Notes: generated from the letters alone by a model not told the origin. Numbered from the stretch's first letter, positions 1 to 8,832 are shown. The stretch: 64,000 nt of DNA from Bordetella sp. 02P26C-1 (GCF_009763255.1 NZ_WSJB01000012.1:62001-126000); one strand, 5' to 3'. Made by a program: numbers and translations.

Positions 1-1
1 C

Positions 2-565
2 ATCGTGGCGCAAGGCATCGAAGCCGGCGGCCACCGTGGCATGTTCGATCCCGAGGCCACCGATGAACGGCTGAGCACCTTGGTGCTGGTACGCCTTCTT
101 GTCGGTCACACCCGTCTGCCCGTGATCGCTGCGGGTGGCATCATGGACGGCCACAGTATCCGGGCAGCGCTGAGTGCAGGCGCCGCAGCGGCGCAACTGG
201 GGACGGCGTTCATCTTATGTCCCGAATCTGCCGCCAGCACCAGCTATCGCGCGCACCTCAAGAGTCCGCGTGCTGCCCATACGCGTTTAACCGCCACCAT
301 TTCGGGACGACCCGCCAGAGGGATGGTGAACCGGCTGATCGAACATGGGGAATCCGCGGGTAGCCCGCCCCCCTCGGCATACCCGTACGCTTACGACGCC
401 GCCAAACAACTCCACGCGGCCGCCAGTCGGCTAAAGAATATGGAGTTCGCTGCGGAATGGGCGGGCCAAGGCGCACCATTGGCGCGCGAAATGCCGGCCG
501 CCGAGCTGGTGTCCACGCTCGTGCAAGAACTCGGCACCGAGGGCAGCAACCTCGCGCGCCCGTAA
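2..565 (+). CDS. Nitronate monooxygenase-type flavoprotein, C-terminal part (cut by window edge)
   Basis: The reading frame is open from the window edge to TAA at 563-565, so only the last 187 or so residues of a longer protein are seen. The fragment has the C-terminal half of the 2-nitropropane dioxygenase/nitronate monooxygenase TIM barrel. An EAGGHRG strand (near residues 7-13) is followed by the FMN-phosphate-binding segment AAGGIMDG and then QLGTAFI. Members are FMN enzymes that oxidise alkyl nitronates, though some paralogues act as enoyl reductases or have unknown substrates. The family is clear but the substrate is not. A GTG at position 5 is an internal codon, not the start. The next gene on the same strand begins about 195 bases later. 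Confidence 0.85.
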   Translation: MVAQGIEAGGHRGMFDPEATDERLSTLVLVRLLVGHTRLPVIAAGGIMDGHSIRAALSAGAAAAQLGTAFILCPESAASTSYRAHLKSPRAAHTRLTATISGRPARGMVNRLIEHGESAGSPPPSAYPYAYDAAKQLHAAASRLKNMEFAAEWAGQGAPLAREMPAAELVSTLVQELGTEGSNLARP

Positions 566-760
566 TGGCTAACCCTCGTAACTAGGTGAAAGCTCTAATA
601 CCCTGGGATAATGACCACGCTGAGAATTGGCGCCCGGATCGAGCGGCGCGCCCCATCAGCATTTTCATTTAATGCCCGGTGGCGGTTTACTACCTCTGAT
701 TCCACAGATCGTTGCCACGGCAACATCACCCTTTATTGACTCCCTTAGTTGACATACCAA

Positions 761-1126
761 GTGACTGACAAGCAACCCAAACTCGTACGCATTAGCACCG
801 GCGCCATGGTCAACCCTACGGTGGGCAAGCCTCGTCGCCCCATGGAAGGCGACACGGTTCATCGCACCGTGACCGCTTTCGAAGGCAACCAGGGGCGCGC
901 CTCCTCCGGCATCTGGGAAAGCACCGCCGGCAAGTTCCGCTCGGACACCACGGGCTATATCGAGTTCGGCTACATCCTCGAAGGATCCTGCCGCATCGTC
1001 GATCCCGATGGCACCGTGCACAATCTGAATGTCGGTGACGCGTTCGTCATGCCCGAAGGCTTTAAAGGTCACTGGGAAGTCGACGAGTATGCGAAGAAAG
1101 TCTGGTTTATCTCCGAGACCAACTAA
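761..1126 (+). CDS. Small cupin-domain protein (DUF861/Cupin_3 type)
   Basis: About 121 residues forming a single cupin barrel. The core runs from the ESTAGKFR strand through GYILEGSCRIVDPDG to VGDAFVMPEGFKG, ending in a WEVDEYAKKVWF strand. This matches the Cupin_3 (DUF861) pattern, in which a GDAFV-x-P-x-GF turn replaces the classical histidine-rich metal motif. Members are usually accessory proteins of amine or acid catabolism without a defined reaction. The start is uncertain: GTG at 761 was chosen, TTG at 749 is in frame four codons earlier, and neither has a clear ribosome-binding site. It is convergent with the TetR gene; a weak GC-rich stem (1134-1159) followed by a T-rich stretch lies between them. 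Confidence 0.7.
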   Translation: MTDKQPKLVRISTGAMVNPTVGKPRRPMEGDTVHRTVTAFEGNQGRASSGIWESTAGKFRSDTTGYIEFGYILEGSCRIVDPDGTVHNLNVGDAFVMPEGFKGHWEVDEYAKKVWFISETN

Positions 1127-1225
1127 GGATCGCAGCGCGGGTCGCCGGGCTCGCGCGCTCTTTCCTTTGCGAAACCGATTAGCAGACGCGCGTTGTGGGA
1201 TGAAAGCCGCAACGGGCGATTCGCA

Positions 1226-1834
1226 TCAGCCGGTGTCCTTCTCGCGAAGAAACCCGCTCATCAAATGTTTGAACGCCGTAATTGCCTTGGGCAGTACGGC
1301 TGCCGGGTCGTCGCTGGCCGCGACCCACAATGCCGCGTTCAAGGCGGCGCCGTTCATCAGCCGCGCGGCCGCTTCGACATCCACGTCCTTGATCACGCCC
1401 TGCTCTCTCAAGTCAACGAGCGTTGCCACCGTGGCTTGAAGGCAGCTGTTCTGACTTGGCCATTGACTGGGGTCTCCCAGAAACGCTGGCCCGTCCAGCA
1501 ACACAATCCGCTGTATCTCCGGATCGAGCGCCAGCTCCATATAGCAGACGCCTTCGGCGACTAACTTGTCCCAAGCACTTCCCAGCTTGAGCTTTGCCAC
1601 CGCCATCTGCGCTCGCGCCGCCATCTCGCTGTCGACCTGCGCGACCACGGCCGCCAGCAGACCCTTTTTATCGACAAAGTTGTGATAAAGCGCGCCGCGC
1701 GTCAAGCCGACCTCGGCCGTTAGCTCGTCCATGGAGGTCGCTGCGAACCCGTTTTGGGCGAACGCGTGCCTTGCAGCGGCGATCAGCTTGGCCCGGGTTT
1801 CAGCCATTTTCTCTAAGCGCTTATTCGTAGCCAT
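1226..1834 (-). CDS. TetR/AcrR-family transcriptional regulator
   Basis: 202 residues. The N-terminal helix-turn-helix (about residues 14-60) is textbook: TSMDELTAEVGLTRGALYHN at 33-52 followed by FVDKKGLL. The C-terminal half is the variable ligand-binding/dimerisation domain, and its ligand cannot be read from sequence. ATG at 1834 was chosen because it gives a standard-length N-terminus; an earlier in-frame start would add 29 residues translated from the operator region. The gene is divergent from the RidA-family gene, and the 110-base gap holds three CATAC-type palindromes. It is therefore probably an autorepressor that also controls ridA-like expression. That regulatory link is inferred. 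Confidence 0.88.
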   Translation of the reverse strand: MATNKRLEKMAETRAKLIAAARHAFAQNGFAATSMDELTAEVGLTRGALYHNFVDKKGLLAAVVAQVDSEMAARAQMAVAKLKLGSAWDKLVAEGVCYMELALDPEIQRIVLLDGPAFLGDPSQWPSQNSCLQATVATLVDLREQGVIKDVDVEAAARLMNGAALNAALWVAASDDPAAVLPKAITAFKHLMSGFLREKDTG

Positions 1835-1841
1835 GATTTCG

Positions 1842-1908
1842 CATACGCTGCGTATTTGAATTTGACATACGCAGTGTATCTCAACTAAATTGACATACAT
1901 AGCGTATG
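1842..1908. promoter_or_regulatory. Cluster of three TetR-type palindromic operators
   Basis: Three related inverted repeats lie between the divergent TetR and RidA genes: CATACGCTGCGTAT at 1842-1855, CATACGCAGTGTAT at 1866-1879 and CATACATAGCGTATG at 1894-1908. All share CATAC and GTAT half-sites four or five bases apart, which fits AcrR/TetR dimer sites. The half-sites are seen directly; binding by the adjacent TetR is inferred. Confidence 0.7.
1862..1891 (+). promoter_or_regulatory. Candidate sigma-70 promoter for the RidA-family gene
   Basis: TTGACA at 1862-1867 and TAAATT at 1886-1891 are separated by 18 bases. This places initiation near 1898, about 48 bases before the RidA start. The middle palindrome (1866-1879) overlaps the -35 box and the third lies over the start site, as expected for a repressed promoter. 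Confidence 0.5.
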
Positions 1909-1945
1909 TGAAATTGTGCACATGCGCAAATCCAGGAGCCTTTCA

Positions 1946-2338
1946 ATGTCTACAAATTCCCCCATCTTCCCCGCTCGACGCCAAGCGCTCTATGAGAAAT
2001 ACAGATACTCGGCCGCGACTCGTTCTGGTGATTTGTTGTTCGTCTCGGGTCAGGTAGGCTCGCGCGCCGACGGCGAGCCCGAGCCGGACCTGGAGGCCCA
2101 AATCCGACTCGCATTTGATAATTTGCAGGCCACGCTCGCGGCGGCGGAGTGCACATTGGCCGATATCGTCGATCTGACGACGTATCACACCGACCCGGAG
2201 CATCAGTTCGAAACGGTATTGAAGGTAAAGGACGAGATCTTTCCCGCCGCGCCCTACCCCAACTGGACAGCGGTGGGGGTGAACTGGCTGGCGGGCTTTG
2301 ATTTCGAGATCAAGGTGGTCGCGCGAATTCCCTCTTGA
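1946..2338 (+). CDS. RidA family (YjgF/YER057c/UK114) protein
   Basis: 130 residues, the normal size for this trimeric family. YSAATRSGDLLFVSGQVG is the characteristic N-terminal block and YPNWTAVGVNW the C-terminal one. Canonical RidA hydrolyses reactive enamine/imine intermediates using an arginine that holds the substrate carboxylate. Aligned by eye, that arginine (in EVARLPK of E. coli RidA) is asparagine here (GVNWLAG), so this is more likely a Rid paralogue with another substrate than a true RidA. The ATG at 1946 has AGGAG at 1934-1938; an earlier in-frame ATG overlaps the promoter and was rejected. It is convergent with the downstream DehI-type gene. Confidence 0.85.
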   Translation: MSTNSPIFPARRQALYEKYRYSAATRSGDLLFVSGQVGSRADGEPEPDLEAQIRLAFDNLQATLAAAECTLADIVDLTTYHTDPEHQFETVLKVKDEIFPAAPYPNWTAVGVNWLAGFDFEIKVVARIPS

Positions 2339-2361
2339 ACGCGCGTGTCCGTCGCTAAGAG

Positions 2362-3228
2362 CTATAGCAAACGCTGCATCGCCGCGCCCATCACCACCAT
2401 ACGGCTGATGGCTTGGCCGGTGAACGCGTTTAGCGAAGCGGCCGCGGCCTCGCGTGCCTCGGCCGCCAAGCGGTCTGGCGCTTCGCCAAACCGGGGCAAA
2501 CGAGCGGCAATCGAGCGCGCTTGCTCCAAGGTGCTTCGCACTTCGGCCGCCAGCACGCCGTCACGCTGCGGTCGGGCTAGCACCGTACAAGCCAGCGCGA
2601 GAAACCCCGGCCAGTGCGCGAGATGCCGATACAGACTTGCCACAATCGCGGTATCGGCAATCTGCCCGTAGCTGTTGAGCACGTCGATGACTTTCAACGT
2701 GGCTGGCGACAAGGTATCCAGGCCCGGCAGTGGCAGCGCTGCGCCGGGGGTCCTTGCGGTTGCTGGCGTGGTTTCCCCAGTCGCGCCCTCTTCCGACCCA
2801 GCCGTTTCAGCGGCATAGACGGCGTCATCGCTATCACCGCCATCCAGCCGCGCGCCGGCAGCCAGCAACGCTAGCAGCGCGCGCGCGTTAGCATGCCCGT
2901 AGTCGGCCAGCATGGCCGTGATGGCCTGACGCTCAGTTTCCCCCAAATTAATCAACGTCAGCGCCTCGGGCAAGCATGGCTCAATCAAAGTATCCAATGC
3001 AGGCACCCGTGCGAGGACATCTGCCGCCCGGTCGAATGCAGGCATCGCATACAGGGGTTTGACCGCGGCCCACGTCCAGGGCAATGCGCCCGGAATCGTG
3101 GCCAAATGACGCCATACCAGATTCACGAAAGGCACATTCAGAGTCTGGCGAATGTCTTCGTACAGACCGGCCAGTTCGCCGGTCGCATCGGCTTCGGCAA
3201 TGGCCGGTACGGGATCGGCGGCGCGCAT
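2362..3228 (-). CDS. DehI-type (halocarboxylic acid dehalogenase family) protein
   Basis: 288 residues. The protein is an internal duplication. A first half contains VWRHLATIPGALPWTW and a second half contains SLYRHLAHWPGFLALA, joined by an acidic/Ala-Thr linker near residues 145-175. This pseudo-dimer of WRHL-x-x-x-PG units is typical of group I 2-haloacid dehalogenases (DehI fold), which use an activated water to displace halide from both D- and L-haloacids. I could not confirm the catalytic aspartate by eye, and many family members are unproven. The start ATG (3228) shares one base with the stop of the preceding lyase gene (TAATG), so translation is coupled. It is the last gene of the importer/lyase operon. 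Confidence 0.7.
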   Translation of the reverse strand: MRAADPVPAIAEADATGELAGLYEDIRQTLNVPFVNLVWRHLATIPGALPWTWAAVKPLYAMPAFDRAADVLARVPALDTLIEPCLPEALTLINLGETERQAITAMLADYGHANARALLALLAAGARLDGGDSDDAVYAAETAGSEEGATGETTPATARTPGAALPLPGLDTLSPATLKVIDVLNSYGQIADTAIVASLYRHLAHWPGFLALACTVLARPQRDGVLAAEVRSTLEQARSIAARLPRFGEAPDRLAAEAREAAAASLNAFTGQAISRMVVMGAAMQRLL

Positions 3229-4202
3229 TATGCGGCTCCTTGCGATTGTTGCTCGATCAACGCCTGCCGATCCGCGATGGCATTCGCTTGCTTCAGATGC
3301 GCCATATCCACCAGCACGCCACCATCGCCGACCGCGCCGTTGCCCTGACGATTCGAGGCATCGATCATCTCGCAGATACGCGATGCCCACGACAACTGTT
3401 CGGGCGTGGGCGAGAACACCTCGTTGGCCAACGAGATCTGAGTCGGATGAATGGCCCACTTGCCTTCGAAACCCAGGGCCGCGGCGCGCTGGGCGCATGC
3501 TCTATAGCCGTCCGCATCGCCATAATCCGTGAATGGCCCATCGATCGGGCGCAAGCCGTTTGCGCGGCAAGCGTTGGCAATGCGGGCCATGGCAAAGTGC
3601 CATTGATCATTCCAATGACGCTCACGCACCGTGCCCTCTCCATGAGTCAGCACCGCGTATCGCGGACTCGGTGTGCCGAAGACGGGATCAAACGTACGCA
3701 TCTCGACGGTGTAATCGCCTACGCCAAAAATCATCGCCTCCAGCCGGTCCGAGCTGGCCGCGATCTCTTCGACATTGGCCACGCCGCGCGCGGTTTCGAT
3801 CAGCACCTCGATACCCGTACGCTTGGTTCGACCCGTCTCGCGTTCGATCAGGGTCAGGATCTGATCGACGAACTGCACATCAAAGGCCGATCCGGCCTTG
3901 GGCAACAACACCAGATCCAGCCGAGGGGCTTGGCGCACCACATCGACGATGTCCTGCAATGCCCATGGGGTGTCCAATCCGTTCACGCGCAACGCGAGGG
4001 TCTTGGGTCCCCAGTCTATCTGGTTAAGCGCGGTAATCGCTTCGGCGCGCGCCTGATCCTTCATCTGAGGCGCGACGGCGTCTTCCAGGTCCAAGAACAC
4101 CACATCCGCCGCGCTGGCGGCCGCTTTGGCGAAGAAAGCGGGACGGCTCGCGGGCACGGCCAATTCGGATCGATGCAAGCGAGCAGGGAGAGAACGAGTC
4201 AT
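3228..4202 (-). CDS. HpcH/HpaI-CitE superfamily lyase, malyl-CoA lyase (Mcl)-like
   Basis: 324 residues. In order it carries the N-terminal SELAVPASRPAFF block, LDLEDAV, RVNGLDTPW (CoA/substrate arginine), VLLPKAG, LIETARG (metal-binding Glu), FGVGDYT (metal-binding Asp) and KWAIHPTQI near the end. The extra segment RPIDGPFTDYGDADG is characteristic of L-malyl-CoA/beta-methylmalyl-CoA lyases rather than citrate lyase CitE. Expected chemistry is Mg-dependent aldol cleavage of a 3-hydroxyacyl-CoA to glyoxylate (or a related oxoacid) plus an acyl-CoA. ATG 4202 was chosen because family members begin a few residues before this block. It lies 38 bases after a CitE-like paralogue and is coupled to the DehI-type gene. 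Confidence 0.85.
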   Translation of the reverse strand: MTRSLPARLHRSELAVPASRPAFFAKAAASAADVVFLDLEDAVAPQMKDQARAEAITALNQIDWGPKTLALRVNGLDTPWALQDIVDVVRQAPRLDLVLLPKAGSAFDVQFVDQILTLIERETGRTKRTGIEVLIETARGVANVEEIAASSDRLEAMIFGVGDYTVEMRTFDPVFGTPSPRYAVLTHGEGTVRERHWNDQWHFAMARIANACRANGLRPIDGPFTDYGDADGYRACAQRAAALGFEGKWAIHPTQISLANEVFSPTPEQLSWASRICEMIDASNRQGNGAVGDGGVLVDMAHLKQANAIADRQALIEQQSQGAA

Positions 4203-4240
4203 GTACTGGCTCCGTAGCAAGACAGTGATAAGGTCGCGCG

Positions 4241-5116
4241 CTAACGCGCCGCGATGGCCGCGGCACGCGCTATCAGGCGCTGGGCGGGGGGAACCAGATC
4301 CACGGCCACGAAAACACCGTCGATCACCCCCGTGCCGTGCCCTTGGCGTAAGCCGGCTTCGTATGCGCCGACAATGCGTCGGGCACGTTCGAGTTCATCT
4401 TCCGTTGGCGTGAATACGGCATTCACCGGCTCGACCTGGCTTGGATGGAAGACCACTTTGCCATCGAATCCCATGCGTCGCGCGGTTTCCGCATCGCGAC
4501 GCGTGGCCTCGGCATTTTTTACGTCCTGAAAGTAGGCTGCATCAATCGCCGCCAGCCCGGCCGCGGCCGCCGCGGCCGTGACCACCGAGCGCGGATAGTG
4601 CAGGACAAGGTCATCGACGGCGGCCCCCAACGCAGAGGTGTAGTCGCCGGAGCCAAAGAATAATGCTGTGCTGCGCGCGCAGGCATCCGCGATGGGCAAA
4701 GCCTGCAAAATACCGCGTGGCGTCTCGAGCATGACGATCAGTTCGATGGCTGCCTGCTGGCCTTGCTTGGCCTCCAGCTCTCGCAACTGTGCGTCCAATG
4801 CGCGCAGCGCGTCGGCTGATTCCACCTTGGGCACCATAATGGAATCCACCTGCGCCAGCGGCAATGCCTGCAGATCGAGGCGGGATTCTGGCGTGTCCAA
4901 ACCATTGATGCGCACGCAGCGCTCCGTGTGCCCGCGCGGTAACTCTCTAAGGGCCGAGGCGACGTCATCGCGCGCCTGCGCTTTACGATCCGCAGGCACG
5001 CTGTCTTCCAGATCGAACACCACCGCGTCGGCGCCATAGCTTGGCGCTTTGGCCAAACGATCGGGGCGATTGCCTGGCGTCATCAACAGTGTGCGCCGCA
5101 AGCGCAGCTCAGGCAT
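4241..5116 (-). CDS. CoA ester lyase, CitE-like (HpcH/HpaI family)
   Basis: 291 residues. Motifs in order are RRTLLMTPGNRPDRL, FDLEDSV, RINGLDTPESR, MVPKVESA, VMLETPRG, FFGSGDYT and VVFHPSQVEPVN. These are the CoA-binding, metal-binding (Glu in LETPRG, Asp in SGDYT) and C-terminal blocks of CitE-like lyases such as citramalyl-CoA lyase. It is shorter than the downstream Mcl-like paralogue and only distantly similar, so the two probably cleave different CoA esters. The ATG at 5116 overlaps the end of the ABC ATPase gene by 8 bases, which places it in the same operon. The substrate is unknown. Confidence 0.85.
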   Translation of the reverse strand: MPELRLRRTLLMTPGNRPDRLAKAPSYGADAVVFDLEDSVPADRKAQARDDVASALRELPRGHTERCVRINGLDTPESRLDLQALPLAQVDSIMVPKVESADALRALDAQLRELEAKQGQQAAIELIVMLETPRGILQALPIADACARSTALFFGSGDYTSALGAAVDDLVLHYPRSVVTAAAAAAGLAAIDAAYFQDVKNAEATRRDAETARRMGFDGKVVFHPSQVEPVNAVFTPTEDELERARRIVGAYEAGLRQGHGTGVIDGVFVAVDLVPPAQRLIARAAAIAAR

Positions 5117-5903
5117 GGGCGGGCTCCTCGTTCTCCAGGGTCGCGAGCAGGCGGTCGATCTCTTCGGGGACCTCACCCAGGAACAAGCGCTGCACGTTAG
5201 GATTGTCGAGCAGTTCTTGCGCCGGCCCCGAATACACCACTTGCCCCGTGTGCATCACATAACCACTGTGGGCGATCGCCAAGGCGCGCGACGCCTTTTG
5301 TTCGACCATGATGACGGTCAGCCCCTCGGCGGCCAGCATGGTCAGTTTCTCGAAAACCTGATCCACCAACTTTGGCGACAGACCCAGCGAAGGCTCGTCC
5401 AAAATGATGGCAGTGGGATCGGTCATCAATGCACGCGCGATCGCCAGCATCTGCTGCTCGCCACCGCTCATGGTGCCGGCGAGCTGATTCATGCGCTTGC
5501 CTATCACCGGAAAGATGCGGACCATGCGTGCGAGGGCGGCATCGAAACGGGCGCGGTCATTTCCCAATATATAGGCGCCCACATCGAGATTCTCGCGTAC
5601 CGTCATCTCCGGCAGCACAATGCGGCCTTGCGGGACAAAGGCCACGCCGCGCGCCAAACGCTTGTGTGGAGCCTCGTGTGTCACGTCCACCCCATTGACC
5701 TTCACCTGCCCTTTCCAGATAGGCAACAAGCCCGCGGCCGCCTTGATGGCCGTGGATTTCCCCGCCCCATTAGAGCCGATCACCGCCGTGATCGCGCCAC
5801 GGGCGAACGCCATGTTGGCATTGCGCACAACGGGCACGTCACCGTAGCCGGTAGTCACCGACCGCAGCTCCAGAAAGCGCGCGTCGTCCGATTGCTGTTG
5901 CAT
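5109..5903 (-). CDS. LIV-type ABC importer ATPase (LivF-like)
   Basis: 264 residues. Walker A GSNGAGKST at 43-51, the Q-loop in AFVPQGRI, signature MSGGEQQ and Walker B with IILDEPSLGLSP are all intact. The length and the LivF-type signature mark it as one of two cytoplasmic ATPases of a branched-chain-amino-acid/amide (HAAT) family importer. It lies 19 bases after the binding-protein gene and overlaps the CitE-like gene, so the importer and the lyases are one transcription unit. The cargo is therefore more likely a carboxylate fed to CoA-dependent cleavage than an amino acid; this is inference from context. Confidence 0.92.
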   Translation of the reverse strand: MQQQSDDARFLELRSVTTGYGDVPVVRNANMAFARGAITAVIGSNGAGKSTAIKAAAGLLPIWKGQVKVNGVDVTHEAPHKRLARGVAFVPQGRIVLPEMTVRENLDVGAYILGNDRARFDAALARMVRIFPVIGKRMNQLAGTMSGGEQQMLAIARALMTDPTAIILDEPSLGLSPKLVDQVFEKLTMLAAEGLTVIMVEQKASRALAIAHSGYVMHTGQVVYSGPAQELLDNPNVQRLFLGEVPEEIDRLLATLENEEPAHA

Positions 5904-5922
5904 GGCGTTCTCCTCGCGCGAC

Positions 5923-7104
5923 TTAGCGCTTGTTCCAGGCCGGCATGGGGATCACGGCGTCGGTGGTCTTCACATCCAACGGCATCACGATCTCGCGCTT
6001 GCCATCGCGCACTTGTGCGAGCAATCCCGTCACACCGATCTGTTTGCCGGTGTTGGGATCCACCTTGTGATGGCCCATCACGGTATCCAGTTCAAGCGTG
6101 GTCAATGTGTCGCGCAGCTTGTCCTGATCGACCGAACCGGCCTTTTTGACTGCCTCCTCTAATACCGTCGCGCCAGCGTAGGAAAACGCCGAGTAGTAGC
6201 CGGGCTCCGTCTTGTAGCGGTCCGTATACGCCTTGACGAACTCCGGGTTGCCTTTCGTCTTGAGCGACGGCTCATACAAGGACATGGCAAACACATACTC
6301 CGCGTCCTTGCCCGCGCTCTTTAAAAAGTCCTCGATCGATGCGCCGTTGTGGATGAACACTTTGGGCAGATAGTTAGACGCTTTCATCTGACGCACCATC
6401 TCGATGGCTTCGTTCGGATAACCGACAGAGACCCAGATGTCCGGCTGCATCTGGCGCGCCTGCGCGATCATGGAGGAGAAATCGGTGGTGCCCGCGGGGA
6501 AGAACTCCGAGGTCTTTAAGTCCAGTTTGCGATCCTCGGCGATTTTCTTGATCCCCTTGGCCATATCGCGTGCCGCCGCATAATCACGGCCGAAGAAAGC
6601 GATGCTCTTCAAACCATGCTGGTCTGCCAGCGGGCCAATGCTTGCTACATAGGCGCTAATCGGCGCGGCCGTCTGGAACACATACTTGAACCCACGCTCC
6701 TGGATCTGCTCCGATGCACCGCCCGAGTTCAGAAACACCCGCTTGTGCTTATTGGCAACCGCCGCTGCCGTCGCTGCCGAAGCAGAACCCCACGGCCCGA
6801 ACAACAAGTCAACGTTGTCGTCGCTGATCAGTTTCTCGTAAAGACGGGCAGCCGTCGCAGGGTCACTGCGGTCGTCGTAAACCACCAGTTCCACCTTGCG
6901 CCCCAACAGGCCGCCACGCGCGTTGACCTCGTCACGCCACAGCTCGACCCCTTGGTAATAATGTTTGGCGCTATCGGCCAGGTTGCCGGATTGCGATAGC
7001 GCGACCCCGACACGGATGGGTTTCTCGTCGGCGGCCTGGGCGGTGCCCAGGGCAGCCGCCACGGTGGCGATGCTAAAAAGCACCTTCGCAAAATGTCGCT
7101 TCAT
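5923..7104 (-). CDS. Periplasmic substrate-binding protein of LIV-type ABC importer
   Basis: 393 residues. A Sec signal peptide (MKRH start, cleavage expected after AQA at residue 24) precedes a type I periplasmic-binding fold. IRVGVALSQSGNLADSA is the typical first strand and helix, and DLLFGPWGSASA the second-lobe approach. Such proteins deliver the ligand to LivHM-type permeases. ATG 7104 is preceded by AAGGAG; in-frame codons further upstream lack a signal-peptide-like arrangement. It is located between the LivG-like and LivF-like ATPase genes. The ligand cannot be read from sequence. Confidence 0.9.
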   Translation of the reverse strand: MKRHFAKVLFSIATVAAALGTAQAADEKPIRVGVALSQSGNLADSAKHYYQGVELWRDEVNARGGLLGRKVELVVYDDRSDPATAARLYEKLISDDNVDLLFGPWGSASAATAAAVANKHKRVFLNSGGASEQIQERGFKYVFQTAAPISAYVASIGPLADQHGLKSIAFFGRDYAAARDMAKGIKKIAEDRKLDLKTSEFFPAGTTDFSSMIAQARQMQPDIWVSVGYPNEAIEMVRQMKASNYLPKVFIHNGASIEDFLKSAGKDAEYVFAMSLYEPSLKTKGNPEFVKAYTDRYKTEPGYYSAFSYAGATVLEEAVKKAGSVDQDKLRDTLTTLELDTVMGHHKVDPNTGKQIGVTGLLAQVRDGKREIVMPLDVKTTDAVIPMPAWNKR

Positions 7105-7159
7105 GGGCTGCTCCTTGTCTCCGGTTATGTGTCCCTCTCGGGACGTATGATTTGGAACC

Positions 7160-7873
7160 CTAAAAGTACGCATCCTTGACACGCTGGTCATGGCGGATCG
7201 TATCGGCATCGCCATGCGCAATCACGCGGCCCTCGGCCAGTACGTATAAGTCATCGCAGATCTCCAGCACGATGCGCATTTCATGGTCGATGAAAAACAG
7301 CGTCATGCCTTGCGCACGCAACGCCTGCAAATGCTCGACGATGCGATTCTGCAAGCGCGGATTGATGCCGGCAAAGGGCTCGTCCAATAACAGCATCGTC
7401 GGCTGCAGCATCAGCGCCCGGGCGATCTCGACCAGTTTGCGCTGGCCGTACGACAGTTCGGCGCCCCACTTGTCCCGTAGGGAGGTTATTTCCAGAAAGT
7501 CCAATAACGCCAGCGCCCGCTCGACCGCCGCGCTATCTGTCATGCCGTGCGCGATGGCAACCAGGTTTTCCAGCACAGTCAGTTCATTGAATAGCCGTGA
7601 TATCTGGAACGTGCGCCCGACGCCGCGTCGACAAATGTCCGCGGGCGTCGCGCGCGTCACGTCCTGGCCTTGCAACACAATGCGCCCACCATCGGCAGCC
7701 AGCGCGCCGGCAATGATGTTGAACAGTGTCGATTTACCCGAACCATTTGGCCCGATCACGCCGGTGATGGACCCGGACGCAATCTCCAGGCTGGCGCCTT
7801 CGAGCGCCACCCGGCCTGCAAAGCGTTTACTGACGTTTTCGACCGACAGCATGGGTTGCGAGGTTGCGCTCAT
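7160..7873 (-). CDS. LIV-type ABC importer ATPase (LivG-like)
   Basis: 237 residues. Walker A GPNGSGKST, GVGRTFQISRLF (LivG-type Q-loop region), signature LSYGQRK and Walker B LLLDEPFAGINP are present. The Tyr in LSYGQ, in place of Gly, is common in LivG proteins. It pairs with the LivF-like ATPase downstream. The ATG (7873) overlaps the stop of the LivM-like gene in an ATGA arrangement, so the longer open frame upstream is not coding for this protein. Confidence 0.92.
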   Translation of the reverse strand: MSATSQPMLSVENVSKRFAGRVALEGASLEIASGSITGVIGPNGSGKSTLFNIIAGALAADGGRIVLQGQDVTRATPADICRRGVGRTFQISRLFNELTVLENLVAIAHGMTDSAAVERALALLDFLEITSLRDKWGAELSYGQRKLVEIARALMLQPTMLLLDEPFAGINPRLQNRIVEHLQALRAQGMTLFFIDHEMRIVLEICDDLYVLAEGRVIAHGDADTIRHDQRVKDAYF

Positions 7874-8832
7874 GATTGGACGGGCTCCTTGCGGCGTGAG
7901 GCCAGGCGGCGCAGGTGGCCGCGTGCCAACGGCACCCAAAACCAGGCACGCCGCTGTGCGTGATTGACGATACCGCGCGGCATATAGAGCACGGCGATCA
8001 GAATAATGAAGCCCACCAAGGCGAGATAGATCTCGGGCAGACGGGCCCACAGGACTTCGTTGACCACGGACATCAAGGCCGCGCCCACCAATGGGCCGAA
8101 GACCGTGCCCATGCCGCCCAGCAGCACCATGGCGATGACGGTCAACTCTGTCATGGGCGCAAACGCGGTCGCGGGGTCGATGTAGCCCAAATAGCAGGCA
8201 TACAAGCACCCGCAAACACCCGGCATGAATGCCGATGCGACAAAGGTCCCAATCTTCAGGCGCGTCGTGCGTACGCCTAGCGCGTTGGCGGCAGTCTCGT
8301 CCTCGCGGATCGACAGCAGCTGCAAACCCAGCCGAGAACTATCCAGCCGCCACGTGGCCATCACCATGAACAACGCAATAGCACCCACTGCGTAATACAA
8401 GTGCGACTGCTCAACAACAACCAGATAAAGGCCCGTGCCACCTTGCGTGATGTCGTCCATGCCCAGCGCGAGTGATTCGCATACGCGCGCGATACCAAAC
8501 ATACCGATGGCGAAATATGGCCCCTTCAAGCGCAGCATCACGCTGCCCAACACCGTGGCCAGCAAGCAGGCCGCTACGCCCGCATACAGCGACGCCACGA
8601 TCCAATGCGTGCCATCCAGAATCGCCAGCGATCCCACATACGCCCCAAGGCCGAAGAATGCCACCTGGCCGAAGTGGGTATAACCCGCATAGCCGCCGAT
8701 GAGATTCCACGAATACGCCAACGCGATGAAGATAAAAGTCTGGATCATGAACGACATACCGTACGATCCAGCCACCCACGGCAACGCCGCCAGCGCCGCG
8801 ACAATCACGACAGAAACAAACAGGGATTTCAT
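7870..8832 (-). CDS. LIV-type ABC importer permease (LivM-like)
   Basis: 320 residues, hydrophobic, with about nine or ten membrane segments and a positively charged C-terminal tail. The blocks IALAYSWNLIGGYAGYTHFG near residues 36-55 and LLGGMGTVFGPLVGAAL are diagnostic of LivM permeases. It forms a heterodimer with the LivH-like protein in the inner membrane. Start and stop overlap both neighbours by four bases (ATGA), indicating translational coupling across livH-livM-livG. Confidence 0.92.
   Translation of the reverse strand: MKSLFVSVVIVAALAALPWVAGSYGMSFMIQTFIFIALAYSWNLIGGYAGYTHFGQVAFFGLGAYVGSLAILDGTHWIVASLYAGVAACLLATVLGSVMLRLKGPYFAIGMFGIARVCESLALGMDDITQGGTGLYLVVVEQSHLYYAVGAIALFMVMATWRLDSSRLGLQLLSIREDETAANALGVRTTRLKIGTFVASAFMPGVCGCLYACYLGYIDPATAFAPMTELTVIAMVLLGGMGTVFGPLVGAALMSVVNEVLWARLPEIYLALVGFIILIAVLYMPRGIVNHAQRRAWFWVPLARGHLRRLASRRKEPVQS

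Noticed and set aside
1134-1159. Weak GC-rich stem after the cupin gene as terminator
   Set aside because: Only six pairs with a long loop; the following pyrimidine stretch is short. It is mentioned with the cupin gene but not called.
5049-6149. 366-codon plus-strand frame across the LivF-like and binding-protein genes
   Set aside because: It crosses two confident genes on the other strand and has no domain signature.
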